A DNA stretch of 64,000 bases from Catalinimonas alkaloidigena. Its GTDB lineage: Bacteria; Bacteroidota; Bacteroidia; Cytophagales; Flexibacteraceae. Below are positions 9,557 through 19,465 of this stretch, piece after piece. The notes under the pieces were generated by a model. It searched no databases and was not told where the DNA came from. It was given only the letters and a program-made list of their open reading frames with translations. Each line of letters starts with the position of its first letter. Positions within the stretch are counted from its first letter, which is position 1. The position numbers and the translations under genes are program-made. The stretch lies in the NCBI RefSeq assembly GCF_900100765.1, contig NZ_FNFO01000018.1, forward strand, positions 1-64,000, given 5' to 3'.

Positions 9557-10432
9557 TCAGGTATCAGGTGGTAAGCTATCTCGCGAATTTCCTCGCTCTT
9601 CTTGCAAAGTCTGATTAATGGCTTGAATTACCTCATCCAGTTCATGAGTCGTGGTAAGCAACATCGCCACTACCTCCGGGTCCGCCCTTCCGGTCTGCTT
9701 GATCACTTCACCCAAACCCAAAAGGCGACACAGCGGCCCACGTACCTGATGTGAATTATAGGCAGCATACTCCTTGAGCTGCTGATTGGTTCTTGACAGA
9801 CGATGCGTGCGTTCCGCTACGCGTGCTTCCAGCGCCTGATTGAGATGGGTAATGAGCTGATTTTGCTTCATCAAGAGCTGGGAGTGGCGATGCAGCAACT
9901 GACGTTCTGCGTCAAAGCTTTGTTTCGGATGGTAGGCCAAGTACGCTAAGATCAGGGCCGAGAGCAGATAAGTAATCGGAACGCCGACCCGCGCCGAAAG
10001 CGTAGGACGGGCGATCCAGTTGACGTGGAACACCACCTCGGCGACGACCAAGACCAGCTGGGCCAGCAAAAACATAGCGGCTGTGGGCAGACGAGCGGCG
10101 GGCCGTACCAGCAAAATGGCGGTCAGCATACTAATCAAAAAACCATAGGGTATTGAGGAGCCGAGTCCTCCGATACGAAGCCAATGGATGATGAGAAAAA
10201 GCAGCGTTACGCCTAGCAAGGGTAGCAGAAGCGTTTCAAACTTTCTCTTTACCTGATAGAGGTAAAAGAAGAAGGCAAAGCTTAGCCAAGCTGCGCCGAT
10301 GAGGAGAGTCGTAAGCGGCTTGCCGCCATAGAGGAGAGGATGCACTAATCCGTAGGAAACGTACACCAAATTGCCAATCAGCACGTACCGAGTAAGCTGT
10401 CGTTCAAAGTGCCGTTCGGAGGTTGCATTCAC
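9557..10432 (-). CDS. Membrane sensor with HisKA-like helix but no ATPase domain
   Basis: A 291-residue protein. The first ~180 residues contain about six hydrophobic segments (VLIGNLVYVSYGLVHPLL onward). After a coiled coil (LNQALEARVAERTHRLSRT) comes a histidine-kinase dimerisation helix with the phospho-acceptor pattern YNSHQVRGPLCRLLGL. The protein then ends after a second helix (LDEVIQAINQTLQE), so the HATPase domain is absent. Truncated kinases of this shape are familiar in Cytophagales and may be regulatory partners or phosphotransfer modules. It sits about 215 bp upstream of the large kinase gene on the same strand, so the two may be co-transcribed and act together, but that is inference. 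Confidence 0.82.
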   Translation of the reverse strand: MNATSERHFERQLTRYVLIGNLVYVSYGLVHPLLYGGKPLTTLLIGAAWLSFAFFFYLYQVKRKFETLLLPLLGVTLLFLIIHWLRIGGLGSSIPYGFLISMLTAILLVRPAARLPTAAMFLLAQLVLVVAEVVFHVNWIARPTLSARVGVPITYLLSALILAYLAYHPKQSFDAERQLLHRHSQLLMKQNQLITHLNQALEARVAERTHRLSRTNQQLKEYAAYNSHQVRGPLCRLLGLGEVIKQTGRADPEVVAMLLTTTHELDEVIQAINQTLQEERGNSRDSLPPDT

Positions 10433-11251
10433 AGCAAAGCGGTTTTTAGAAGATACTTGCCTACCAGTCCTTTAACTGATTGATCCCGGTCTCCATATCC
10501 GTTTTGGGCAGAGCGTAGAGCTATGCACGCCCAGAAGATGCCTCTTCTTGTACTTTAGCCTATGATGGATAAGGCGTTACCGCTTTTTACAAGATAATGA
10601 AAATCACTTAACCAACATCTTACTAATCATAGGGAATTGGTTTTAGTAGGGCTACCACTTCCTGGCATTCCTTCCTTCGCTGTGTAAAAGGGTTCCTGCG
10701 GCACGCCCTACGCAGGGTCGGCCCTACTCAAAAGTAGGGACACATGACCTGGATTTCCCCCGCTTTAGCGGCGAGGAGGCAATCGAGTCACTAGGTGTCC
10801 TGATGTTTTCCGCAAGAGGAACGTCGTCTGCGGGGCGGACTGTCCCCGTCCCAATACCCAACGGATTCGTGGGCATCAGGCGTTGGTGTGCTGTCTTCCG
10901 TTACACAAATGGAGAGGTTTATCCTAGCGTCAGTTCCTCGAAGGATACGCAGAATCCTAGAAACGGGGCCATCGCTCGCACCTTCTGGCACAAGCCCCTG
11001 GTAAAGCGACTTATCCCTTGCCACCGTAGGTGCCCGGATTGGGTTTGAACACCTCGAGACGTATCCCATTTGCTTATCCTCGTGTTGTAGGTCTAAAAAT
11101 GGTCCGGCGTATCCTCGGAGCTCCCGTCCAACCCTGCTCCCTCTGTACGGTCTTGCTTACTTTAACACACATGTAAGTACTCTTTCGGAAGCAACCCTTC
11201 TTTCGCAGTTCCCCATTTTAGCTTGCGGGTCAGTTTGAACCTAGCTTGTCA
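10433..11251. other. Intergenic stretch between divergent sensor genes
   Basis: No credible gene. It should hold the promoters for the membrane sensor (minus) and the Cache sensor (plus). A small hairpin with arms CCCTACT and AGTAGGG lies at 10722-10739. Readings at 10791-11069 on both strands have no recognisable similarity. Confidence 0.5.
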
Positions 11252-13057
11252 ATGAATCGAAGAATTGGAACCAAAATCGCGCTTCTGGTCACTTCTATGC
11301 TGTTGCTGTCGGCGCTCGCCATCAGCCTTACTGCTCTATACAGCATTCGAGTACGTGGTCAAAAAGAAATTGACTCCTTTCAGGAGGCACAATTGGAAGT
11401 AACGCGCCAAAGCCTCCGTGACCTAGTCTCAACGGCCTATGACCTTATTCAACTTCATCACCAGCAAAGCGAGGATCCAACCCAGGTTTTGGCGGCCATC
11501 CGCCAACTGCCGGCGTACACACAAGACAGCACTGCCGCCACCCTCGACGACGCGACGCTGCTGGCTATGTACGGGGAGCAGGGGCGCGAAGCCCTCTTGC
11601 AACGTGCGTTAGCCACCCTGGCTGCGCTGCGTTTCGATGGAGAGGAAGGCTATTTTTGGGTGACCGACAACCAGCTACCCTATCCTACGATGTTGATGCA
11701 TGCCGAAAAACCGGCCAATGCAGGAAAAGTCATGAGCGATTCCCAATACAACGTGGAAAAAACGCAGGGACTCAACATCTACCAGAAACGCGTCGCGTTG
11801 TGTCAGGCCTCAGGAGAGGGATTTGTTGAATACTACATCGAAAAGCCAGGAATAACGCAAAAATTCAGCAAACTTTCGTTTTCGCGGCTGTACCCACCGC
11901 TGGGTTGGGTGGTTTCTACCGGTATCTACATCGATCAGATTGAAGCCATGGTGGCCCTCAAACAGCGGGAGGTCAATCAGGAACTTAAACGCATCACGGT
12001 TATGCTGGTACTGCTGACCCTAAGCGTCGTGAGCTTGGCGGCCTTCCTGATCTACCGGTTTAGCCATCGGCTGTCGCGCGACATCAGCAGCATTCAACGC
12101 ACCCTGAAAGAACTGGCTCTGGGCAAAATCGTAGAACCCCTCTGCCTGGACCGTACCGACGAACTCCACCTCATTACCGGATCGGTCAACGACCTGATTA
12201 CCGGCTTTAATCAGTACAGCGGGTTTGCCAAACAGATTGGCGAAGGAAACATGGGGGAAGTCTTTCAGCCCCTGAGCGAAGAAGATGTCTTGGGCAACGA
12301 ATTGCTGCAAATGCGTGACAAGCTTCAGCAGAACGCCGAAGAAGCCGAACGAAGAACCTGGGCCTCAACCGGCCTGGCGGACCTTAGTGAAATCCTACGA
12401 AAGCAGGAAAGCGATCTGGCCCCCCTGGGCGATCACTTGCTCCGGCACCTGGCCACCTACCTGAAGATCAATCAGGGCGTGTTATACCTTGTGGCCGACC
12501 AAGAGGAAGAGCCACGGATGCAGCTACTTTCCTGCTATGCGTACGGTCGCAAGAAATTCACGAAAGGGTCCATTGCCCTGGGCGAGGGATTGGTGGGGCA
12601 ATGCTGGTTTGAAAAGCAAGCCCTCGTTTTGTCGGAAATTCCGGAAGACTACGTCGCCATTACCTCAGGAACCGGACAGGCTTTGCCCCGAAACATTGTC
12701 ATCTTACCCCTCTTGTACAACGAGGCGGTGTTGGGTGTTTTGGAACTGGCCAGCTTCCGTGCGTTGCTGCCACACGAGATAGAGTTTCTGGAACAGATCA
12801 GCACCAGCATCGGTGCCACCATCAGTTCGGTACGCATCAATGCGCAGACCAAAGCCCTGCTGGAGGAAAGCCGCACGCTGGCCGAAGAACTCCAGGCACA
12901 AGAAGAAGAATTGCGCCAGAACCAGGAAGAGATGGTCGCGACCAACGAAGAAATGCAGCGCATCCAACGCGAACTACAGGAAGAGAATCAGCACTTGCGG
13001 GCTGAAATCGCCCAACTGACTACCAAACCGGCTGCCACTACGACTCCGGAAGTATGA
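11252..13057 (+). CDS. Cache-HAMP-GAF sensor protein without output domain
   Basis: A protein of 601 residues from ATG 11252. An N-terminal membrane segment (about 8-30) is followed by a periplasmic single-Cache domain, with WVTDNQLPYPTMLMH and GWVVSTGIYIDQIEAM as typical pieces. Then come a second membrane segment (ITVMLVLLTLSVVSLAAFLI), a HAMP linker, a GAF domain (about 370-520) and a long C-terminal coiled coil (LEESRTLAEELQAQEEELRQ). There is neither a methyl-accepting nor a kinase domain, so it must signal through partner contacts. Its last codon overlaps the start of the following outer-membrane channel gene by 4 bp (ATGA), so the two are translationally coupled. An in-frame TTG two codons upstream is less likely as the start. 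Confidence 0.88.
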   Translation: MNRRIGTKIALLVTSMLLLSALAISLTALYSIRVRGQKEIDSFQEAQLEVTRQSLRDLVSTAYDLIQLHHQQSEDPTQVLAAIRQLPAYTQDSTAATLDDATLLAMYGEQGREALLQRALATLAALRFDGEEGYFWVTDNQLPYPTMLMHAEKPANAGKVMSDSQYNVEKTQGLNIYQKRVALCQASGEGFVEYYIEKPGITQKFSKLSFSRLYPPLGWVVSTGIYIDQIEAMVALKQREVNQELKRITVMLVLLTLSVVSLAAFLIYRFSHRLSRDISSIQRTLKELALGKIVEPLCLDRTDELHLITGSVNDLITGFNQYSGFAKQIGEGNMGEVFQPLSEEDVLGNELLQMRDKLQQNAEEAERRTWASTGLADLSEILRKQESDLAPLGDHLLRHLATYLKINQGVLYLVADQEEEPRMQLLSCYAYGRKKFTKGSIALGEGLVGQCWFEKQALVLSEIPEDYVAITSGTGQALPRNIVILPLLYNEAVLGVLELASFRALLPHEIEFLEQISTSIGATISSVRINAQTKALLEESRTLAEELQAQEEELRQNQEEMVATNEEMQRIQRELQEENQHLRAEIAQLTTKPAATTTPEV

Positions 13058-14322
13058 AGAAAAGAGTACTCGGACTTTTCCTGTGGGGCATGAGCCTGGT
13101 TAACCCTAGCCAGGCGCAACTAACCCTTGATGGCGAACTTCGGAGTCGTTTCCAGTATCGGAATGGCTACCTTACCCTACCCCAAACCGACGATAAACCC
13201 GAGGCCTTCATTGCCCAACGCACCCGCCTGAACCTGGCTTACGAGCGACCCGAACGTGTTAAGACGTACCTCTCCCTGCAGGACGTACGGGTGTGGGGAG
13301 ATCAGAGCCAACTGACGGATGAGCCCAGCGTGGGGGTTTTCCAGGCCTGGGGGGAAGTGGCGTTACATCCGCGCGTGGCGCTCAAATTCGGACGCCAGGA
13401 GCTGATGTACGATGATGGGTACTTGTTCGGGACCCTCAACTGGCGGGAGGCGGGCCGCAGTCACGACGCGGCGGTACTCAAGTACCAGGACTCGACCTTG
13501 GCGGCCCATTTGGTGCTGGCCTACAATCAAGACAAAGCGACCCTGGTCAAGACGCCTTATCACAAAGATTACTACCAGCAGCTGCAGGTCCTGTGGCTGG
13601 AGAACAAGTGGCGACAGTGGCAAACCTCGGTGATGGGCGTCGCCCGAGGATTACAAACCACCGACTCCACAATCGTCTACGACCAGACGCTGGGAGGACA
13701 AGTCTCCCGCACGGAAGGCAGGCTTCGGGCTAAAGCGATCGGATACTACCAACGAGGAACCGAGCGCAGCGGCAGGGAGCATCAGGCCTATTTCTGGTCC
13801 TTGAAAGGAGAATTCACTCCCCTAGACCGACTCACCCTGCTGGCGGGCATGGATGTCCTGTCCGGCACGGCCATGACAGGTACAGCCCTCGGCGAAGGCG
13901 AAGTGTCCCATACGTTCGACATTCTCTATGGTTTTCGCCATCGCCATTTTGGCCACATGGACTACTTCTACCTGGGCTTTACCCCACAGGCGGGTCTGCG
14001 CGACGTCATGTTCAAAACCAGCTACCGGCCGGCTCCGAAATGGAAGACCCAGCTGGACCTGCATTCGTTCTACACGCAAGCCTGGGTAGCCGATCCAGAA
14101 CGCCTGCCCCAGCCGTTGCCTCGCCACCTGGGCCTGGAAGCCGACCTGTCCTTTTCCCACAAACCCGATCCGATGATTACCCTTTCCGGAGGGCTTTCCG
14201 GTCTGGTGGCAACCCGCACCTTGGCCGTAGTCAAAGGGGGCGGAGACTACCAGCGGCTGAACCATTGGGCTTGGTTTACGATCGGCATCACCCCGACATT
14301 CCTGCAAACCGAAGCGCCATGA
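13054..14322 (+). CDS. Alginate-export-type outer membrane beta-barrel
   Basis: A 422-residue protein with a signal peptide (MKKRVLGLFLWGMSLVNPSQ then AQ) and alternating aromatic beta-strand patterns throughout. The front part (LDGELRSRFQYRNGY, RTRLNLAYERPERVKTYLSL, DVRVWGD, LKFGRQELMYDDGYLFG) matches the alginate-export family of Bacteroidota porins. These form wide outer-membrane barrels for anionic polysaccharide or small-substrate passage. The 4-bp overlap with the Cache sensor gene argues for coordinated production. The C-terminus is not a typical T9SS domain and fits a membrane-inserted barrel. Substrate is unknown. Confidence 0.85.
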   Translation: MKKRVLGLFLWGMSLVNPSQAQLTLDGELRSRFQYRNGYLTLPQTDDKPEAFIAQRTRLNLAYERPERVKTYLSLQDVRVWGDQSQLTDEPSVGVFQAWGEVALHPRVALKFGRQELMYDDGYLFGTLNWREAGRSHDAAVLKYQDSTLAAHLVLAYNQDKATLVKTPYHKDYYQQLQVLWLENKWRQWQTSVMGVARGLQTTDSTIVYDQTLGGQVSRTEGRLRAKAIGYYQRGTERSGREHQAYFWSLKGEFTPLDRLTLLAGMDVLSGTAMTGTALGEGEVSHTFDILYGFRHRHFGHMDYFYLGFTPQAGLRDVMFKTSYRPAPKWKTQLDLHSFYTQAWVADPERLPQPLPRHLGLEADLSFSHKPDPMITLSGGLSGLVATRTLAVVKGGGDYQRLNHWAWFTIGITPTFLQTEAP

Positions 14323-15368
14323 AGCCGGTAAAATAATCTTGCAGCAGGCATGAGACGCAAGAGGAATAGCAATCTATGAGCAGACCTGCAACTGATCAAA
14401 TGAACTCATGCCATCATTTCGCCGATTTCCAAACAATATAGTGCGTGTCTTAGCCCCCGATTAGTTGGGCAGATCACCGCTTGCCCCTCTCGTAACGACT
14501 CCTGCACGATCGAATACCGGTCTTCTGCGGCCGCCGCACGGGGATAAATTTTCGTTTTACGGTGCTCGTGATTTCCTGAATATAAGGGACGGGGGCCCCC
14601 AGACTAAACTGTTTGGACAACTTTGTCCAAACAGTTTAGTCTGGGGGCTAAGACATTTTGGAAAATAGCTGCCTTATCACCACGTTATGGAAGCTTTTCC
14701 CTAAATGCCTTTCCTGAAGACGAGCACGACGAGGCGTTCTCTTGTAAGGCAGGGTTCCCGCTACGGATCACGGTTCGCCACCTCATCTTTTTAGCTCCCT
14801 GTGAAGTGATTTAATTGCCTCGCCATCAGCCCAGTATGAAATTATATTTTCTGCAATTGTTGTAAGTCGTTTTAGGAAAATATACATTTACTTCAGTGTC
14901 TTTTTCAGGGAGAGCGAGCGCAGAACGGTGGATTTGTGGGCTGTGGTGTGCTGACATTGCTCTTTCTCGCAGTACTTGTTTACACCGCGTGTGCCTCCGA
15001 GCAGTGCAAACAGGAGTCTTTTGAGTACGCTTCCCGCTCCTGGAATTTTTCTGGCCAGGTTATTTCAAGCGTAAGCAGACACCCGTGCGTCTGCATTCAG
15101 GCTTCTCAGGCAGTACTTCACCTCTTAATCCTTGATAAGTAGTTTAGATCGTGGGCCTCAATGCGATCAGGGACAGCCCTCTTGATGCATCCTCGGATGC
15201 GTAGTAAACTCGTTACGAACACCTTGCAGCCCTCCATTCAGTGGCTACTCTCTGTGGGCGTGGGCAAGGGAGCATGACCCAGAACCGCTGTATCTATAGG
15301 GAACACTAACCTGTTCCCCTTCTTTTCCTTTCTCCTCTTCAGTTCACCCTATTTCTCCCTTTATTCTC
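14323..15368. other. Gene-free stretch of about 1 kb
   Basis: No credible gene. The stretch holds the strong inverted repeat at 14595-14648, listed separately, and otherwise unremarkable sequence up to the next start codon. The readings at 14465-14814 pass through that repeat and look spurious. Confidence 0.5.
14595..14648. repeat. 54-bp near-perfect palindrome (26-bp arms)
   Basis: Two perfectly complementary 26-bp arms, beginning GCCCCCAGACTAAACTG, are separated by only 2 bases (CT). As RNA it would form an extremely stable hairpin; as DNA it could extrude a cruciform. There is no T-run after either arm. It lies about 270 bp after the channel gene and 720 bp before the next gene, so it may be a terminator or mRNA-stabilising element, or the remnant of an inverted duplication. 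Confidence 0.85.
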
Positions 15369-17477
15369 ATGAAAAATCTTCTATGCTATGGTATCTCCTT
15401 ACTCAGTCTATTGCTGAGCCACCCCCTCTCCGCTCAAGTCTCCCTCGACTGGGTAAAGAGATATGCGTTTGGTCAGTTCACGGACCTGGCGACCGATGCC
15501 GCAGGAAATGTCTATGCCACGGGGAATTTCGAAACCAACGACTCGATCTTTGTGATGACCGTAAAATTAGCTCCCAACGGCTCGTTGGTGTGGCAAAAAC
15601 TTTTTTACAGTGTCCCTAGTCCCAATAATCGTCCCGTCGCCCTGGTACTTGACGAAAGTCAGGGAGCGCTCTACGTGGCTGGGGCAACGTCTACAGAGTT
15701 TCCCAATTCGTTTTTTAACGAAGATTACCTCACCCTCAAATATGATCTCCAGGGCAACCAACAATGGGTGAGAACCTTCGATGGCACCGCCCCTGGCGCT
15801 CTTGAGCCCAGTCTAGAGCGCATTTCACACATCGGCGTGGATGGCACGGGCAACGTCTACGTAACGGGCATCAGTTCAGGCGACTATTTCAACGTTTATT
15901 ACGATCTGGTTACCATCTCGTATGCTCCGGATGGCACCGAGCGCTGGCGACGTACTTATGCCGACCAGGAAAATGCCTACGACGAGCCGCGAGCCATGAA
16001 AATAGATGCATCCGGTAACCTGTACCTCGCAGGGCAAGTAACACCGAACTGTTGTAGTTCCTACGGCCTGGTTTTCAAATACGATTCCGAGGGCACCTTA
16101 GTCTGGCGGCATGAAATGAAGGGAGAGAGTCCCTACCAAGGTAGTTGGATTATTGATATAGCGCTGGATCACCAGGGAAATGTCATCCTCGTCGGTGGGA
16201 TTCAAGATCAAGGCGGTTTTACGCTGAAGTATACCGCAGCAGGTTCCCAAGTGTGGAAGAGGTATGTTGAGGCCAGTCTCAGTCTGGCAGCCGTCGACGG
16301 GATGGGGAATGTCGTTGTCTCAGGAAGCAACGCGGGTTCACAGCAAAACGCTCCCCCCAGTGATCAGGAGAACGGCCTCGTCACTTACAAATACACTTCT
16401 CAGGGCAATCCGCTCTGGTCCAGAACCTACGGCGGTCCCCTGTATAAAAAGATATATTCCTCTAGTGCAACGCCGTCCGAGCTGGTGCTGGATGCAGCCG
16501 GAAATGTGTACATCACGGGGTATCAGGAAACGCCTTATGGCACCACGGATGATATCATGACCTTTTCCTACGGCCCCGAGGGATCACCGCGCTGGGTGCA
16601 GAGTTACGCCGGGAGCCATCTTACCAACTTTCATCGGGCGACCGCCCTGGTGGTACGTGCGGACGGGCAGATCTACGTAGCTGGAGGGGGATATACGAAC
16701 AATTTTCAGCGGGCACAAGGCGTACTCCTCAACTATACGCAGGACGGCACACCACTTCCCACGACGCAAACCTTCTGGCTGGAAGCCGAATGTGCCCTAG
16801 TCGGCAATCACTGGCAAACCCAGACGGGGAGTAACCAGGCCTCCAACGGTAGTTTTGTGGTCAGACGCGGGAGCTATGGCTATACGTATGCATTCCAACC
16901 TGCCGATTATGTAAGCTTCGCGGTAGATATCTATCCAGCCGACTCGTTCTATTTCTATGCACGCACCAAAAGTCTCACCAGTAATAGCAATTCTTTCTGG
17001 GTCCGCATCGATGGGGGCGACTGGCAGGTATGGAACTTGCCTTACGGACAAGGGTACGTGTGGAGCACCTTGCCACTTACCCCTAGGAACCTGAATTTCG
17101 GTACGCATCTGATTGACGTCGCTTACCGGGAACCCAACACGCAACTTGACAAGCTCTATATTAGCACTGAACCCGGTATTCCCGTGGGCTTTGGTGAGAT
17201 GGCCAGCAATTGTGGAGTCTCCCCATTACGCACCGTCGCGGCCGAAAGCGCCGTGGACATCGGTTTAAGGGTGCAAGTGTATCCTAATCCGGTGCAGGAT
17301 CGGTTGATTATAGAAACGGATGCGCCTACACACGTGCGAATTTACAACGCGTTGGGCGTAGAAGTCCTTTCCGGTCAGATAGAAGGTCAGACGCAGATGC
17401 CGGTGCATCAGCTCCCGAAAGGCATTTATTTTTTACACGTAGAAGGCCAGTCTGCGCAGCGAATTGTTAAGCAGTAG
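15369..17477 (+). CDS. T9SS-secreted beta-propeller-like protein with carbohydrate-binding-like region
   Basis: A 702-residue protein. A signal peptide (MKNLLCYGISLLSLLLSHPLS) is followed by at least eight repeats of the SBBP type, each with a strand such as NVYATG, LYVAGA, NVYVTGI, NLYLAG, NVYITGY or IYVAGGG, spanning about residues 30-450. Residues about 470-600 (WLEAECALVG through TQLDKLYIS) resemble a CBM6/35-type jelly roll that binds carbohydrates. The end (VQVYPNPVQDRLIIET through KGIYFLHVEGQSAQRIVKQ) is a type A sorting domain for the T9SS. The product is predicted to be exported and anchored or released at the cell surface. A hairpin terminator follows at once. Binding target unknown. 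Confidence 0.92.
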   Translation: MKNLLCYGISLLSLLLSHPLSAQVSLDWVKRYAFGQFTDLATDAAGNVYATGNFETNDSIFVMTVKLAPNGSLVWQKLFYSVPSPNNRPVALVLDESQGALYVAGATSTEFPNSFFNEDYLTLKYDLQGNQQWVRTFDGTAPGALEPSLERISHIGVDGTGNVYVTGISSGDYFNVYYDLVTISYAPDGTERWRRTYADQENAYDEPRAMKIDASGNLYLAGQVTPNCCSSYGLVFKYDSEGTLVWRHEMKGESPYQGSWIIDIALDHQGNVILVGGIQDQGGFTLKYTAAGSQVWKRYVEASLSLAAVDGMGNVVVSGSNAGSQQNAPPSDQENGLVTYKYTSQGNPLWSRTYGGPLYKKIYSSSATPSELVLDAAGNVYITGYQETPYGTTDDIMTFSYGPEGSPRWVQSYAGSHLTNFHRATALVVRADGQIYVAGGGYTNNFQRAQGVLLNYTQDGTPLPTTQTFWLEAECALVGNHWQTQTGSNQASNGSFVVRRGSYGYTYAFQPADYVSFAVDIYPADSFYFYARTKSLTSNSNSFWVRIDGGDWQVWNLPYGQGYVWSTLPLTPRNLNFGTHLIDVAYREPNTQLDKLYISTEPGIPVGFGEMASNCGVSPLRTVAAESAVDIGLRVQVYPNPVQDRLIIETDAPTHVRIYNALGVEVLSGQIEGQTQMPVHQLPKGIYFLHVEGQSAQRIVKQ

Positions 17478-17485
17478 ATGCAGGG

Positions 17486-17519
17486 AACCGTTCTCAGATC
17501 GTTTGATCCGAGAACGGTT
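17486..17519 (+). terminator. Terminator hairpin after the T9SS gene
   Basis: Arms AACCGTTCTC and GAGAACGGTT flank a 14-nt loop that itself contains paired GATC motifs. It lies 8 bp after the stop codon and is followed by GTTAT. Confidence 0.75.
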
Positions 17520-17781
17520 GTTATGGCCAGCTTCCCGTACTTGGATTGGCAGCCCAAGTAGCCTTTTTTTCGCTGAACCTAATTCCTTCCTGTTTTTTGC
17601 GGCGCCATCGGAATATTTTTTGAACACAGTTAATAGGCAAGTGTTTCATTCGTTCATTGAGCACCTCCCTAGATGGTGGAACACGGCCTCTTGTAGTAAC
17701 CTAACCTATCCGGCTTAGCTCCCCTCGGATACAGCTTTTATACGATTGGGCTTCCCCCTCGTTAAGCATAGAGCATACTTT

Positions 17782-18620
17782 CTAAGGAGTAATTTGGAGG
17801 AAACTCCAAGCCGCCTCTTTCGGCCGGAGCAGAAGTAACAGAACCCCTACGGCCAGCAGGATTTCCCAAAGCGGGACGATTCATTTGAGCAGGGAAAGAC
17901 CACCCAGGATCGCGACGGCTCCTCTTTTAAACGCTATGTTGGCTAGCGCCCCAACAAAATCAGCCGCCAGGCGTCCGTATAAGAAACCCCTTCCTGTCCT
18001 CCACCGGCCATCTGGGCGATGGAAATGGTGATAGTCGTCCACATCCGTCAGACCGGAAATCAACGCGACGCCGTACAACCCTTTATTTCCCAGATACTCC
18101 CGCGCCGCGGCGGTGGCCAGCAACACCAAGGCGAAAACGAGGCCGAAAACCACTGCACTTTTCGTTGGGCGGGGTTTTCCGGTTCCGGCATCGGCTTTTG
18201 TGATTGGGGACGAAAAAAGAGAGAAAACCAATAAGGACAAGGAAGACGCCTACCATAAGCAACAGCGGGGGGTTTCCTCAGGCAGTCTTTGGGGTAGGAT
18301 GGCCACGACTTCGATCAGCACACGCATCGAAACGCCAGAGGCAACCAGAATGATCAATGCGGCGGAACGGGCATTGCCCTCGGCTCCCTGGCTGAGTCGT
18401 GCGTAGGAAATGGTCGTGGCAGGCTGGAAATCATGCCGCTCAACAACCCATTCAAGAACGTACCTGCTTTATCTCCTACCAGTTTGTAAGATAAAATACC
18501 CCCCAACACTTACCCTGACGATGAGCACCACAATCAGCCAAAGTTTCGGGGATTGAGCACTTGATAAGGGCCATAGGTGTCCCAAAGAGGTAAAAGCTGA
18601 GGTAAGGTTAGAGATCAAAT
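17782..18620 (-). pseudogene. MgtC/SapB-type DUF4010 membrane protein, broken
   Basis: On the minus strand the DUF4010 domain can be followed in pieces. TYGPYQVLNPR comes first, then after a frame change KLWLIVVLIVRVSVGGYFIL, then the segment around ALIILVASGVSMRVLIEVVAI, another frame change, and AREYLGNKGLYGVALISGLTDVDDY. The final part ends FKRGAVAILGGLSLLK, a stop codon at 17881, and in the same frame IVPLWEILLAVGVLLLL to a second stop at 17782. These follow the family's order, including the GLTDVD motif. The N-terminal MgtC domain is not visible upstream. At least two frameshifts and one in-frame stop show that it is dead. Confidence 0.8.
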
Positions 18621-18907
18621 CTGTACGTTTTCCCGCAGATTAGAATTTGATGAGAAACGGGTAAATAGGGCCGTATTTTTTTAACCCTTTCTGGCCACAT
18701 ACGTCAATCAATATAAAGAACAGATATCTTCACTAGATCCAGTAAGCCTTGTTTATTCCTTATTGCACGAGCAATAGCGTGCCGTACTGCTCTGCGCGAT
18801 AGGACGCGTGGTTAGTAACACTGGGTCAAGAAATAATCCAATTGGATGACATTCATTTTGAGCACTGACGTAGTCCTTTCATTGCATTTCTAACTAACCA
18901 CCGTCTT
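18621..18907. other. Short intergenic stretch
   Basis: No gene seen. It should contain the promoter of the membrane protein gene at 18908, but I see no clear -33/-7 pair. Confidence 0.4.
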
Positions 18908-19465
18908 ATGGAAACGACCCCATTTTTTATTTTCCTATTCTTCCACCTGACGGGTCTGATTATCGGCTTCGGCTCAGTCATCACTACCGATCTATTTGGT
19001 CTCCTCTGGATCTGGAACCGCGTCCGATTCACCCAGGTTATAAAAGTGAGTGGCATCACCGAATATTTTATCTGGGCAGGATGGGCCCTCATGGTGGCGG
19101 CAGGCGTGCCGCTGCTAGTGCTGAAAGGCGAGCTGGACCAGCTGATGGTCATCAAACTATTCTTCGTTGGCCTGGTCGGGCTCAACGGCCTCCCCCTGCA
19201 TCTGCTTCATCAGCAGCTCAAACGATTTAAGGATGGGGATCAAGTACCGAAGCTCTTCCTATTTCGACTCATTTTGTGTTTGAGTATCTCCCAACTCGGC
19301 TGGTGGGGTGCAGTCGTGATTGGTTTTTTCCATCGTCACATCTGGACGATCATTGAATGGCCCGCCAGACCTGGAGTAATGATTGCCTTGTTCGTGGGTA
19401 GCCTGCTGTTGATCTGGGTGGGTGGGGAGGCACTGGGACGGAGGAAACGAACCGTATCGGTATAG
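18908..19465 (+). CDS. Small integral membrane protein, unknown
   Basis: A 185-residue protein with four or five membrane segments: FFIFLFFHLTGLIIGFGSVI, FIWAGWALMVAAGVPLLVL, LMVIKLFFVGLVGLNGLPL, LILCLSISQLGWWGAVVIGF and VMIALFVGSLLLIWVGG. The general pattern, with a histidine in the first segment and a short loop after it, recalls DUF2269/CopD-like small membrane proteins, but I cannot assign it to a family. It starts at METTPF and stands alone, with the DUF4010 pseudogene upstream. No signal peptide cleavage is predicted. Confidence 0.75.
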   Translation: METTPFFIFLFFHLTGLIIGFGSVITTDLFGLLWIWNRVRFTQVIKVSGITEYFIWAGWALMVAAGVPLLVLKGELDQLMVIKLFFVGLVGLNGLPLHLLHQQLKRFKDGDQVPKLFLFRLILCLSISQLGWWGAVVIGFFHRHIWTIIEWPARPGVMIALFVGSLLLIWVGGEALGRRKRTVSV

